Assembly: GCA_015501595.1 (NCBI GenBank) | Contig: JADNRX010000024.1 | Location: forward strand, 62,001-126,000 | DNA length: 64,000 nucleotides | Origin: Hymenopellis radicata | Lineage: Eukaryota > Basidiomycota > Agaricomycetes > Agaricales > Physalacriaceae | Direction of reading: 5' to 3' | Part shown: positions 27,700 through 39,517 of the stretch, piece after piece | Layout of the letters: every line of letters begins with the position of its first letter | How positions within the stretch are numbered: the first letter of the stretch is position 1 | Translations under genes and position numbers: made by a program | The notes under the pieces: model-generated | Told to the model about the DNA's origin: nothing | Seen by the model: only the letters and a program-made list of their open reading frames with translations | The model's database searches: none

Positions 27700-29854
27700 T
27701 AGGGTTTTCGGGTCAGGTCAAGCTTAACCGGTCAAATCGCTTGACCTGACCGGACCTGACCGAAAATTTGACCGGTAACACTTGACCGGTCACGCAACTT
27801 GACCGGTCACGGTCAACGGTCAAGTCGCAAAGCAAAATTTGGCCTGACCGTGGATAACTGGTCATGACCGGTTATAACCGGTAAATTTTTGTTCGTGCCT
27901 TGCGAGCTTGCCCGCGCTAAATAGCCCGGGCAGCATTCGTAGTGCACGAGGATTCCCTCACACCTCCCGACGATGCAACATAATGTTGCATCAGCCGCAA
28001 GGTAGTAGGGGAAAACGGGGATCATTGTGGTTGTTGTGCGCTACGGTCATCGTTGAGGTCATCGGTGACGGCGCTGTAATGGTGCGGAGATGTGGTGTGG
28101 TGTGGCGATGAGGTGGTGGTTTGCGGTTTGCGGTTTCCTGTCGACGTCGCCATAGTCGCAGTCCTCGTCGTGGCGAATAAAATCTGTAGCCTGTAAATTC
28201 GAAAAATAAGAAAGAAAAGACGCAGCTTGAGATAGCACACCTCAACGCGCGCATATCCGCCATTGTCGTGTGTTAACTGTTGTTGTCGCGGTGGGGCAGT
28301 CGTCTCTCCTGGCCCGGGATCATTGTCGTTGCGGTGCCATCATCATCGGGATTGGATCGTTGCTGTATCCGTAGCCTCGTTCAAGGGCTTGTCGCCGCCG
28401 TGGTGCTGCTGTGGTCGTCGCCGTCGTCATGGTGATGGGGTCGCGGTGGTCATAATGATTGTGCGTTCATAGTGGGTATGCTGTGGTCGTGGTCGTGGTG
28501 CTTATCGTCGCCGTGATGAGATTGTAGTCGTGATGTCGGGGGTGTCATAGTCGCCGTCATAGGCTTGTCGTGGGCGTGGTGGCGGCGGTGCTGTCGTCGT
28601 CGTCAAAAATCCTCTGGCTCGTGGGGGTGCAATCGTTGTGATAGGATATGGGCGGCCTCGTTCGAGGGCTTACGCGTCCTGCGGGCCAACATAGTCATCG
28701 ACATCGTCGTCGTTGGGTAGTCGTCCTGGTGGGAGTGTCCTTGTCCGCGTCGTCGTGCAGCCATGGTCCTGGTACTGAAAGTAAGTTAGTACTAAAATAC
28801 AGCATAAAAAACGCACACCTTCATGACGCCGCCTGTCAGCAGACTAGGCGTCGTCAGATAACACAATCTATCAGCTCCTGGGGTCACCATTGTCGTCGTT
28901 GGAGATCTGCGGCCTCGCTAGAGGGCTTACGCGTCCAGCGGGGCCGCCGGGGCTCTTCAAGCCCGCACATCAATGAAAAAAGTGAAAAAAACAAGGTAGA
29001 TGGAAGGAGAACGACGCCTGGAAGACCCGCGTCCCAAGGTCGGGTCGTCGGCGTCCAGGCGTCGCGAGATGATGGTGGTAAGATGGTGAGATCGAGTACG
29101 AAAAGCGTCCCGATCACCACTCGGATGATCGGACCGGTGCATTTTTGCGACCTCGGGATGGCTCCAGAGGTGCAACGAGAGCCGCGTTTGCATTCGGATA
29201 ACTCGGGATGCATTCCTACGATGATTCTTGACATCTTTTAATTTTACCTATTTTTGGGTTACTGAGAGGATGGTACCGCACTACAGTGCGCGTTACCACC
29301 ATGTCCTATTAATCTTGAAGTACTTGCAACGATATGGGCAATGTATCTCAATGGCAACATATGTATATATATAGTAATCATTATAGAACAATCCACAAAG
29401 GTCAGTAGTGCTATGTGGATTGAATACAATGTTGAAACCATGAACATGAATGTGCTAACATGGTGAGTTAACCGTCGCATACTCACAGTTGTCTTTGCAT
29501 CAGAGCCGCAAGCGAGTATGACACCCGTAGACTCCAGTAAATCATGTCCTAATGGCTGAGTGGATTTAGTGATGGTTAGTGCCCCAACAGTATGCTGAGG
29601 TCTTCTGTTCAAAACCTGCTTGTGTCATTTTGTTCGGCTGCCTACCTAGTTATGACCGATCATGACCGGTCTTGACTCGGTTATGGTTATGACCGGTTGT
29701 GACCGCTTAACCGGGCTTGACTTGACCGGTTAAGCTACTTGACCGGTCACGGTTACCGGTCAGGCCAAAATGCTTGATTTGTGTAACCGGTCCGGTCACC
29801 GGTCAAGCCATCAAAAGGTCATTTGACCTGACCTGACCTGACCTTGAAACCCTA
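27700..29854. mobile_element. hAT-like non-autonomous element, 2155 bp
   Basis: It begins TAGGGTTTTCGGGTCAGGTC and its other end, read inverted, is TAGGGTTTCAAGGTCAGGTC. A perfect 8-bp duplication AAGTTGTC flanks it (27692-27699, 29855-29862), the hAT signature. Subterminal regions are dense in GGTCA/TGACC and ACCGGTCA words on both strands, likely transposase-binding sites. No transposase frame is present; the inside has low-complexity GTCGTC sequence and a tRNA-like segment near the right end. Confidence 0.85.
29546..29628 (+). other. tRNA-like pol III promoter segment (possible SINE head)
   Basis: An A-box match TGGCTGAGTGG (29553-29563) and a B-box match GTTCAAAACC (29607-29616) have tRNA-like spacing, but no full cloverleaf folds and the anticodon arm is not clear. 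It lies inside the hAT-like element. Confidence 0.4.
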
Positions 29855-30646
29855 AAGTTGTCTATGCACCGCTCGTGTTGGGCTGGGGACGCGGTGAAGG
29901 AGCTGTATTATTTCCTATGCGAATGTCCGCAGCTCACCTCGCTTGAGCTGAGGAATGTCGCGTTATCCAACGCTCCGGACTCGTCTGGGGCCGCTACGAG
30001 CATCACCGGGGCACTCACATGTCCTAGTCTCGTTAACCTTACGCTGACAGACCGCGATCATACCTTTTTCTACTTGATACCCGCCGGGTATCTCTTCCTG
30101 CGCAAGAGTATACGTCGCTTCTTCGTGCTCGCGGAGCCCGAGTCCATTATAAGCCCTAATAGAGGTTGGCCGCTCATCCAGAAGACTGTGCGCTACCTTG
30201 CCGATCAGTTGACGCTGTTGTTCATCTCGCCGCCGTATAACCTCAGTGAGTATTGCTCTTACGCGCTCTTACGGTCTGACGTCGAGCTTGACACAGTCGA
30301 GGGCCTGATCGTACCCATCTTCCGTATCCCTCATGTTGTTATTTCATTCCGCCAGGCCATATTCTCTATGGTCTGGCTGGAGGCGCTCAAGAACCACGCG
30401 GAAACTCTCAATCAAGCTGGCCAGAGCTACCATCTTAAAAGGCTAGACGTCGTTTGCGGCTTGTACGACCTCTATAAGCAGATATCGGCGAACCAGGACA
30501 TCCTGAGTCTTCGCCCCATGGGCGATCTCTTGAATTCGTTTGTCCATCAACATATCGTTGTGAAAATCTTCATCGTCACCGAGGCTGATCCTCCGAGTCG
30601 TTACAATGATGGTACCGGTCCGATAATCCATGATCCTTTGGGATGA

Positions 30647-31117
30647 TGAGGAATATTAGGGAGATAATATTTGGAGATCGACCGGACAGGTTGGTGAAAA
30701 CGACCATGGACAAGATACATTTCAGATTTATGCATGAGGAGCAGTGAATGAAGGTGATTGTTATCGTCATTTCGTGTTTCACAAGCCCGCTAACAGGACA
30801 GAACTTGAAATATACAAAAGTGCGGTTAGTCTGAATCGTTAGGTTAGTGAAAAATATAGTTGGATGTCCCAACTCGCAATGCATGTTGTCTTTATAATGT
30901 CTTGTATCCACACCGGAGCAATTCAGCTCCTCCATAAACGTCGCACTCACATATCCAGCGATTTGTTGTTGTTGCACAAATTTCGTACGGGTCCTGATCT
31001 CGCCATTCAACTGTGGCGGATTTTTCCATACTGTTCAAAACCATTTACATACAGTAGCATACAGTCGCCGATGCCTCCTTGTCCTATCTCCAGCTGGTAG
31101 CAAATGTCGTTCAATAA
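30647..31117. other. Intergenic, no gene recognised
   Basis: AT-rich spacer after the F-box pseudogene; a 78-codon frame at 30864-31100 has no motif. Confidence 0.45.
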
Positions 31118-31183
31118 TTTTAGAAATATACACCCTACTAGCCGGTCCCTAGCACGTGGTCATGAACACCTTGATCTGCAACT

Positions 31184-31899
31184 CAGGCTAACGCTTCCGT
31201 GATTCGAATGTTGCCCGAATAGGTCATTCGTGAATGCTTACTCACGTTGATTACACTCCGCCTGGATCGATTCGCGAATATTCACGAATGTTTGATGGGA
31301 CGCGGTGCCTGTTACGGCATCGTCGGCATGTGCCAGTGCTGCCTCGAAGCAACGTTGAAGGCCCTTCTCCTCCTCAGCTGGATCCTGAGGGGCTACAAAC
31401 TTAATTAAACATCTGTATATTCAAATATGATTGAAATACCTAGTCTAAAAGTTTGAATTCTCATCAAATCGGGGTAAGCATATGCGCTATTGGGCCCCGT
31501 CGCCGCCCCGAAGTGAATGCACGGCGCTAACACAACCTGTCCTTCACAGAAAGTATCATTTCAAGGTTAATTTATGTTGGTAGCCCGTTTTGTGGCCATT
31601 CAGCACACAGTTGACCTGAATTTCCATGATTGCTTTGACACTCAAAGTATGATTTAGAGATTTCAGGTTCAAGATGGCAGGTGGGTGTGTCTAAGGCCAT
31701 ATTCCTTTATTTCTGACTACTGAGGCCGTCTACATCGAAGTATAGTACGGGTAGGGCTTGCTGAAGCGAACGAATGGATGAACCCATTCGTTAGTCGCCG
31801 GATCAACAGGGTCCGTTCATTCGGATGGATGGATCCATCCATCAAAACGGCCATTCGCGGCCGAATGATTCGAATACGAATCACGGAAGCGTTAGCCTG
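31184..31899. mobile_element. TIR element, 716 bp, no coding capacity
   Basis: A perfect 23-bp inverted repeat, beginning CAGGCTAACGCTTCCGTGAT, bounds the segment. Inside the ends are many ATTCG/CGAAT words on both strands (CGAATATTCACGAATG and others). The 7-mer TGCAACT precedes the left end (31177-31183) and recurs 10 bp after the right TIR (31910-31916). The flanks together match the uninterrupted sequence CTTGATCTGCAACC...CATCATC at 7990 and 35262, so the insertion split an older repeat. Confidence 0.75.
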
Positions 31900-31929
31900 C
31901 CAGTGGCAGTGCAACTGCCATCATGGCCT

Positions 31930-32838
31930 GTCTAGCACCTGCTCCAGCGCGCATTTCCCGCTCCAATTATGGCTTAAAATGATGGCGTCCACGACTTGCT
32001 AGCGACTTTCCAGGCGTCCCAACTACGACCATCAAAGGCGGGATACAAATAGCGTACAGGCGGAGACCGTGGAAGTGCCAAGTGCGTCTTTCTTGGCTTT
32101 GCACCTTGACGATTTTACATATGGCGAATCCAGGCCGACCGAAATGGGTGCAGGAAATGGTACTGCGAACGCGCCCAGTTTACGCCATGGCGCTTCGCCA
32201 GTCTGGAACGCATGACATAGACGCGCCGCGCTGCTAAGCGAACGATCGTCCTTGTGTGCTCAGGATGTTAATATTATGGTGCGTTTCCCTCCGAGTCCTT
32301 CCCGTACTTCATTAACATTACTTGATCCGCAGCCTTTTTGCGCTCGACAAGCAAAACAACCTGGAATATTCGCACTCTTCACGACCGGTCGCGCTCCCTC
32401 ATACACAAGTCTCCGCAGCGACGTCATTGTAGCATATCGCATCTGCCTCTCCGTTCTCTGCATCTGGACGACATATGCCCAATTCGTCTTGTCGTCTTCA
32501 CGGTTTCATATAGAGATGCGGTTAGCATCGTTCTGCGACACGGCGCTTCTTGACCCAAGGTTAGTTTGTTGAAGGCTTGCGCTTCGTCTCATTCAAAATA
32601 CTGTTCTAGACACAACAGAATGTCTTCGAGAATGGGGCAGACATAATGGACACACTGGCAAGGATCAACTCGAATGTGACTTACGTCGTCCAACATTGCG
32701 CCCGGAAGTCACCTTCTGAGCAAGGACTTCGTCGTGGTATGTAGTGTAAGATCGTCATTTTCTTCGGTTGATTCACCAGCACAGTATACGTGGATCTTGC
32801 CGAGAAGGAAGGAAGAAAAGGAGGCCAGATTATGTAAT
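31930..32838 (+). other. Possible multi-exon gene upstream of the MYND gene
   Basis: This segment is kept with the MYND gene in both duplicates (compare 8040-8960). Coding-like pieces include LFALDKQNNLEYSHSSRPVA after a GTGCGT...CCGCAG intron (about 32279-32332), DAVSIVLRHGAS, and a last exon VYVDLAEKEGRKGGQIM with stop at about 32838, 27 bp before the MYND start. Exons could not be joined with confidence and a 2-bp length difference to the other copy breaks one frame. It may be a decaying gene or the 5' part of a larger one. Confidence 0.35.
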
Positions 32839-32865
32839 GGTACTATCTCTCTTCTTTGAGCGACC

Positions 32866-34903
32866 ATGACGAGTTACTCCACGAGTGAGTGTCACTGTTG
32901 GGCGGACGTGCTGTTTAAACCTAAACTATATACGCAGATCCAACCACCATTGGTCTTACTCCTTCGGATTTCCTCGCTTTAGCCGAGCGCGCAGCTCGAT
33001 ATCAAAGCGCGTGGCAAAAGTTTTCCGGCATCCTCATTCGAGTGGGTCATACTTCGGTTCCTACAACGGCGCCTACGCCAACGGACGATCCAGATGATCC
33101 TTTAAACACTGCTATAACCATCTTCAGAGGTCTATCCACAACGATCTATGACGGTTTCCTTTCCACTTCACCTTCCAGTGGTTCTCAGTACGCGACCGAA
33201 GGAGCTGCTCTCATCATCGGTATCATGCCGTACCTGACGTCGTGGATCACCTATATCATCGCCGAAGTTGTCGTTCCCGGGCGCGAGCCAGAGTTCTACG
33301 AAAATTTTGCCGAGGTCGTGTCCACTCTCGTTGGCGACTTCGTAGGTGCCCGAACGCATCCCACTTTATTCGATTATATCACAGAGCTTAAGGCGCTTGG
33401 CGGAACGCGAATGGAGGGCCAGACGTTCTTCCTCAGCGGTGTTATTCCCGCGTTAATCTTTCACAGCACATCCTCTTCTCCCCTCTCGCGAAAGACAGTC
33501 CTTCGCCAGTGTTTCATGGCACTGGGATACCTCATGGGGCGATACACCCACTACGATAATCTCCCTCTCTACGGCAAAGAGCTTGACGACAACCTCTGCG
33601 CTGAACCCGAAACCTTTGCAGACCTCTTCCTTTCCTGCGTTATTGACGCAGTGATCGTCCTCAAAGCTCCGGTCGTTTCTGAGGCGGATTTCAAAGAGTC
33701 TGGACACTTCCTCGGGATGTCATATCGAGGCCTATACCAATTCCTCTCAGAGGTGCGCATCACGAATCGGTTTATGGAGACTGGGTACCTGCGATGGACG
33801 TGCGAGATGATGGCCACGATATCGCAGTTGAAGTTTCTCCGGCGCGCCGTGAAGTCTGAGACGATGGATGCGTCAATGAAGCATGCGCATATGGTGGTCG
33901 GCGACGGTTGTGTACAGTTGGGGTATCAGCATGTTGGGAGGCTTATCCACTTGTTTGGGGCGGCGATTGCGAGGGAGGCGTATACCGAGCAGGCGGTATT
34001 GAGTTTAGCGCGTATGCACCAGCTGGTCATGATACATATGGACCAGACGGATAGTGCTACGCGTGAGCCTTCGGTGAATGCGGTGGCGGACTTTGTGTGG
34101 CGCACGGCGCCTTATCTGATTTACCACTCAGTTTTGAAGGCGGCTATCAGAGCGCGGGGACATATTATGCGCTTTGTTACACCGGAGGTGAGGGCCACTG
34201 AGAAGTGGAAGGTGTATGAGGAACAATTTGGGAAGATGGTTAGGCTTCATGAGTTACAGAAAGCCAACCCGGTGACAATATGTGATTCATACGAGGTCAG
34301 TCTTTCGCCGCTAATGGTTTAACAGGCATCTCACTTGTCATGTGAATAGTGCTCAAATCTAGACTCGAGCCATGGGCTCTGTCGTTCACGCAGATGTTCG
34401 GGATGTCGAGTCAAGTATTATTGCTCTTCTGCGTGCCAGAGGACGGACTGGGACCGTCGTCATCGAGAGAAGTGTCGCAGTTACCAGGAAGCGCGCCAAT
34501 GTATGTACGTCTCATTCTTCATGATTTCCATTCTTCGCTGATTGTTCAATCAGCGAATGGCGGTGTCTCTCAAGCCATCGAATCGCGCAATGTCCATTTC
34601 CTCAACTGCGTTACACACGATATCATGTGCGCTTACCGACACGAGGACCATACTCTTGTTCGCGAAATTGATTTTACAGTCTGTCCGCCCAAAGTCAGCT
34701 TGACAGACGTCGTGAAGGAGGAGTATGCGGTATATGGGATTGGTACTGACGATGACTCGGAGAGTACACCAATGTTGTTTACGCTGCCGATGGGGCTCAG
34801 TCTATTGAAGAGGTCAGGCAATTGGACCTGTCATACTTTGGGGGTGGAGGCTCCAGGAAGGCCGGGCGGCCATGCGTATGATTCGGAGACGTTCTTCGTT
34901 TGA
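32866..34903 (+). CDS. MYND-type zinc-finger protein (625 aa)
   Basis: Exons 32866-32884, 32938-34295, 34350-34500 and 34554-34903; introns of 53, 54 and 53 bp with GTGAGT, GTCAGT and GTATGT donors, all in phase. The long second exon is a helical, uncharacterised region (NPTTIGLTPSDFLALAERAA; FADLFLSCVIDAVIVLKAPV). The MYND finger is made across the exon 2/3 join: ICDSYEC, then RCSGCRVKYYCSSACQRTDW and DRRHREKC, with the spaced Cys/His ligands and the QxxxW pattern. A C-terminal region of about 115 residues follows. MYND fingers usually bind proline-rich partners; the role here is unknown. A truncated relic lies at 8997. Confidence 0.85.
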
Positions 34904-35225
34904 GACGGAGACTGGGTGAGATGAACAGCGCGGTTTATGTTGCAGTTGAAGAAGGCGAAGTTTACTTATTTTTCGGGTTTTCGCTTTCTCTCTATGAATA
35001 CTGCAGAGCAGTTTTATTTCTCCATACTTACCAGAACTCTCACTTACTTAATATGATCTCCCCAAGCTCAGTCTCGCCGAAACTAAAAGTACTGTACTAC
35101 AGCAAAAGGAGTGTGGCGCACTTTATTTCAAGGGTAAATATAGCACCCTTGCATGGCCTTATATCGATTTCAATTTTCTGTGCCGTTTCTAGTCCCCCTC
35201 ATTGCCCATACGGGACGCCATTGAA
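34904..35225. other. 3' flank of the MYND gene
   Basis: No gene seen; contains AT-rich sequence consistent with a 3' UTR. Confidence 0.45.
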
Positions 35226-37430
35226 TTTTAGAAATGTAGACGATGCCACGTGACGCTGAGCAGCTTGATCTGCAACCACCATCATCGACAGTCTAGTGTC
35301 TGTTACAACGCGGATTTTCACGCTTTTTGCCTCCGAGAACGGTCAGCGGTCATGGCCGCTTTGCTGGCGCCGCAATATGTCCCTGACTTTCCCCGCTGGC
35401 AACCACTGGACTCAAATGCACCGCATATTCAAGGAAGGAGAACTGCGACGTCGTCGCCGATACCGTAAACTGCTTTTGCGCTATGTGAGGACCAAGCTCT
35501 TCGATGCAACACTTATTCTAACAGTGCATAGCCCAGCGGAAATCGAGTATGGCGACAATTTCGCCCATTGAGCATCTTTCATTGCATCCTTTGGGCCGAG
35601 TTATATGCCTTTTATCGTGCTCGGCTTCTTGACACGGCCGACGGACCACGATTCCGAATGATGGACGCGTCGACTAGTACGCGAAGAGGAACAACATTTC
35701 GTACGAGATGGACATTTTACTGGCCCGCCCGACTTTTGTCGCTGTTTCTACGCGGAAGAAGTATGGCGTGTTTTTAAGTATTCCAGACATTGTTGTTGAC
35801 AACGAGCAACAGGTTTATTTAACGACACGGTGTATAGTACAACAGGCAAAAGCAAAGCCAAGCTATGTGCCAATACGTTGCAAAGCAACCTAATTCCCCC
35901 TGCGTTCCTCGCGTCTCTCCATCTCCGCCGCGCTCTGAAGATCGTCGTACTGAGGCTTTCGGATAGCGTGATGTATTTCCGACGGATTATCTCTTTCGGG
36001 GCAACCTCTCCTTCGGTTTTTGTTCTTCCACTTCCACTTCCGCCCGCCCCTCCTCTTCTGGCCGACATGCTTCGTCATCCTCTTCTGTCTCTTCTTCTAA
36101 AGATGGCTCTTTATCCTGGCTCTCCTTGGAAATCCCAACCCAGAAGCAGTTATTATCGTCCCCCTTTGACGACAAGGCTGACAGCACGGAGGCCAACGAC
36201 AACTTTCGGCTCCTCGGGTGGATAGACTCATTGTACGCTTCATAAGGTCCGAGTGATGAGCGACGAGGGCGTGGATGAAGTAGAGGTGGATGCGGTAGCA
36301 GACGAGGATAGCCGGCGACATGCTGTGAAGCCCGGAGTTGCGAATGTGTCGATGTGCTTCTCCTCCTCTTGCTCGTCATTGCACGTTTTGGCTGACTCGC
36401 GTTGCAAGAGCCCTTTGAAAGAATCGAGTACGGGCATCACAATCCATTCAAATGTTTTCTCCACTAATCACTACCCAGAGCTGGCACCATCACCGTGAAG
36501 TCTTTAGACACTACGACTCTCCTTATGTTGGCATTGTTCGTCGGAGTCATTGGACTGGGGTTGGGTACCACTATACACAATTCGAATCTTAGCCCTAACC
36601 CTAAGCCTCTTCTGACCCGCCACCATGATTGTCAACTGAATGCGCTTCCCGTCCGCCATTTCACTTGGCACTACGTACAACTACACTACTCAATCGCGTT
36701 CTTTGTTTGGATGCGCCGAGGAGGACGCCGCACGCGTTGCCGGCTCACACTACCGCTATTTAATTCAGGCCACGCTGGCAGGCTGAGAGCGGAAAGCGAA
36801 GTATACGAGAGGTATGGATGCATAGTGTTGGCAAATTGTGGCTGATGAGGATCTGCTAGGCGACTCTCATGTGCAGGGATAGACGTACGCGCGGCCGCCC
36901 AGATGGCCTGGCACGCCTAACGATGGAGTGCTTCCGAAGATCGTCGAGAGCCATCGTCTCGGCCACCCGACGCGCATCATCTTACTGCATCCTCTATCCA
37001 TTTCACTGCCAGCACATTCTTCTCCACGACCTGCCCCGTCGCAGAGAGCTCAGGCGTTCAACAATGTCCTCGCCTTGTCAATGCTTCCGCTCCTCTTAAA
37101 CACTGTAAAAGGCGTAGGGTGTACCTCTATTCCATCCGACCACGCGCCGACGGTTTCTCGACTTTCCTCCAATTCATACGGCTGGCCAGTCTCCCTTTCG
37201 AACGAGCATGTCGTATGCCACGCCTTGCATCGCGAGGAAAGCGAAGCTAGGTGTTCCAACTTCCAAATCTTCCAGAGGACTCTAGCCCATTGGTGTTGCA
37301 TTCAATCCCGAGCGAACGCGTGTCGAGGAGGGTCGTATGGACGGGAGACGGGAACAGACGTAAGACGTGCCGGATCTTTCCAACCCTGCAACCCAGTTGG
37401 GCGGTTAGGGAACTATTCGTCTTCTGGATC
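35226..37430. other. Unresolved region with possible decayed genes
   Basis: It begins with a third copy of the block GAATTTTAGAAATGTAGACG...CTTGATCTGCAACCACCATC found at 7966 and 31118. Coding-like stretches exist on the minus strand (about 36379-35990: SLASVLSALSSKGDDNNCFW and an acidic/basic tail; about 37260-37050: FERETGQPYELEESRETVGA) and on the plus strand (about 36495, a hydrophobic start TLLMLALFVGVIGLGLG), but no exon chain or family could be established. Confidence 0.35.
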
Positions 37431-38057
37431 ATGCTGGATCATGGACTCTCGGTGAATTATCGTCTGCCGTGGTTGGGATCCGCGGCGTCGTAGATGCAGG
37501 TGGCACAGCCCGTGGAAGCTCGGCCGCAACTTTGATTCTTTGTTTTGCGTGCCCCTGGCAAGTCGCGCGAGCATTGATTGAGGATGAGGAATTCTGTGGC
37601 GCGCGCGACATTGGTCTCCGTAACTTCTTGGTGTGATCACTCATGTGATTCATTTCATCGATTGGCGTGTGCGGCGCTCCAACAATATTATGACCATTCA
37701 CGGTAAGCTTTGATCCTTCCATGATCTACCGTTTACGACTTATGCCACTCCCTCAAGTTCACGTATGGGATAGCCGATATCGCCGTGATATTCTATGGGC
37801 TCAATTCACGTCAACGAAGTGCATTACGCGACTTTCCTGTTTGGTCGAACAATGGTGGATGCGGTCCACAACAAGTGTCATGTGATCGCCATGTTTTCGC
37901 CTTTGTATGGTACAAATAGCCAACGTTGTCGTCTAACAACCGCCACCCTCATCTTCCGGACATCATAATCAAGGTCTGTTTCTTCCTATATTCCTCCCTT
38001 TCGACGGAAACTTATTGTCATATATTCACAGCCGTGCCGACGGTTTTGTGTTGAACT
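37431..38057. other. Duplicated 5' region of F-box copy 2
   Basis: Collinear with 9685-10344, including the GGTACAAATAGCCAACGTTG block and the possible 5' UTR intron ending TATTCACAG just before the start codon. Confidence 0.65.
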
Positions 38058-39517
38058 ATGTCTACCGCGCGTAACACAGCCGACCAGGCTATCGTCTCCC
38101 TCACCTACACTCCCGGAAAATCCCTCGCCGAACAGCTACCCGTTGAACTCATTTCTTTAATCGCGTCGTTTCTTGCACGGCCATCCGACCACAACGAATC
38201 CCATATACCGTACTACAGCCTCTGCAATCTGGTGTCGGCGACGCATGTCTGCCATCGATGGCGTGAGGTCATCTTGAACGATCCCCGGCTTTGGACAGAT
38301 ATACAAATCTCGGTCAGGCCCTTTTGGTGGCCACACGCCTCTGACATCCTTGCCAAAGTCCTTCCCCTCTCTGGCAGCCTTGCCTTCAAAATATCCGCCG
38401 ATTTTCTTGAAGCAGATCCAGCGCTTACCCAGATCTTGGATGTCTCGACTCGCTGCGATAGTCTTACCCTCATTCTTCCCTATGAGCTGTCTAGTGAGCT
38501 TTGTAGGGAGTTGATTTGCCAGGGGCGGCCTTTCCCGAAACTCCGTTGTCTATCCCTCACGCCGTTCGGATTCCCGGATATCTCCCAGTACGACACGGCC
38601 ACAGATTACCCCAAGTTTTGGGAATGTTTTCCTGCCTTGAAAGAGTTGACGTTCGAGTGCAGCGAGGCAAAGTGGATGTCATTGCCTTCTGCTCGCTGCT
38701 TGGAGACCGTGGTGATCAAGATCGCTGGGGATGCGGGCGAGCTTTTCTTCGATTTCATCCGCATGCTTGACAGCAGCGAGACGATTACCAGTGTCACGTT
38801 TCACGCGATGTCCTGCGAGTGGACTCGGAGAATCTATCTGCTAATAGTAAGATGGAAGTGCTGGTTAACAAGAAGATAGAGACGCTACGTCTGAAGAACT
38901 ACGGTGTACGCCTATTGCATTATGTGTCCTGCCCTGCTCTGCGTACCTTTTCGGTGGACACGCTTAGGTGGGATTCGGACGGAATCCCAGCCGAGATTAC
39001 GGAGAACGTTCTGCAGAGCGTCATTGGTTTCCTTGTTCTAGCGAATCCCCCCTTGGAGAACATCATCTTGGGTGCGGACAAGTTCCCACTATTCGCTCTG
39101 CTGTCTGTGCTACGCGCCGTACCTCGTCTCAAGGCCTTCAGCCTCCAGGTCGACCTCTTCAGTGATCTGTCGTTCTTGACCGAGTTTTTCGACGAGCTCT
39201 CAAAGAAATGCAGCGGGGTGTTTGAAGTTGTACCTGTGTTGGAAAAGCTGTCGATCGCTTTGCCTGTCTGTCCTTGGTCCCCGATGGGCGACAAGTTGGT
39301 CGAGGAGGTTGATGGGAAGCACTTTGTAAAGATGATTCAGGAGCGGACAGCTTCGTGCATGAGGTCCGTTTCGGTGAGGGTTGGAAGAGGCGTGCGCTGC
39401 GATCTTGGTGAAGAGGATGTTTTTGCGTTGCAGGAGTGTGAGCGACGCGTGCATGGGCTGGAGATTGATATATGTTACGTGCGTGGGACTACGGTTTTAC
39501 AGTTCTTAATAGTTTAG
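38058..39517 (+). pseudogene. F-box-like/LRR protein, copy 2, single frameshift
   Basis: The first frame (38058-38879) has the same F-box start as copy 1 (LAEQLPVELISLIASFL, VSATHVCHRWREVILNDPRLW). At about 38812 one base is missing compared with copy 1 (ATGTCCTGCGAGTGGACTCGG versus ATGTGGTGTCGAGAGGACTCGG), and the remaining homology continues to 39517 in the next frame (DSENLSANSKMEVLVNKKIE ... LGEEDVFALQECERRVHGLE). The rest of both halves is clean, so the break is recent or a sequence error. Confidence 0.85.

Larger units (their letters stand above)
26966..30646 (+). pseudogene. F-box-like gene interrupted by two transposons
   Basis: The N-terminal part 26966-27426 (MPVIEFPQELIDRFVDG, F-box-like), a short piece 27666-27699 and the C-terminal part 29863-30646 (HRSCWAGDAVKELYYFL ... 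LNLTLTDRDHTFFYLIPAGY) are collinear with the intact gene at 40301. Dropping the MITE and the hAT-like element with one target copy each leaves a continuous frame whose junction codons (LRSILPSPGGLTKLS) align with VPSVISSPASLKKLA of the intact copy. A probable intron lies at about 30247-30298 (GTGAGT...CACAG), at the same place as intron 1 of the intact gene, but it is open in frame. The last codons differ from the paralogue and the C-terminus is shorter. Confidence 0.85.

Noticed and set aside
28648..29241. A 197-codon frame in the hAT-like element, considered as a transposase
   Set aside because: It lacks any hAT DDE or dimerisation motif and is made of arginine-rich translation of simple repeats.
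27700..29854. Helitron or Mutator origin for the 2.16-kb insertion
   Set aside because: Inverted TAGGG ends exclude a Helitron; the duplication resolves to exactly 8 bp rather than 9-11 bp, which favours hAT over Mutator.
34904..37430. A full multi-exon gene assembled from minus-strand pieces at 37.3-35.7 kb
   Set aside because: Several pieces look coding, but no consistent set of splice sites and phases could be found, so no CDS is claimed.
38800..38830. An intron as explanation for the frame change in F-box copy 2
   Set aside because: No GT-AG pair fits, and alignment with the intronless copy 1 shows a single missing base.
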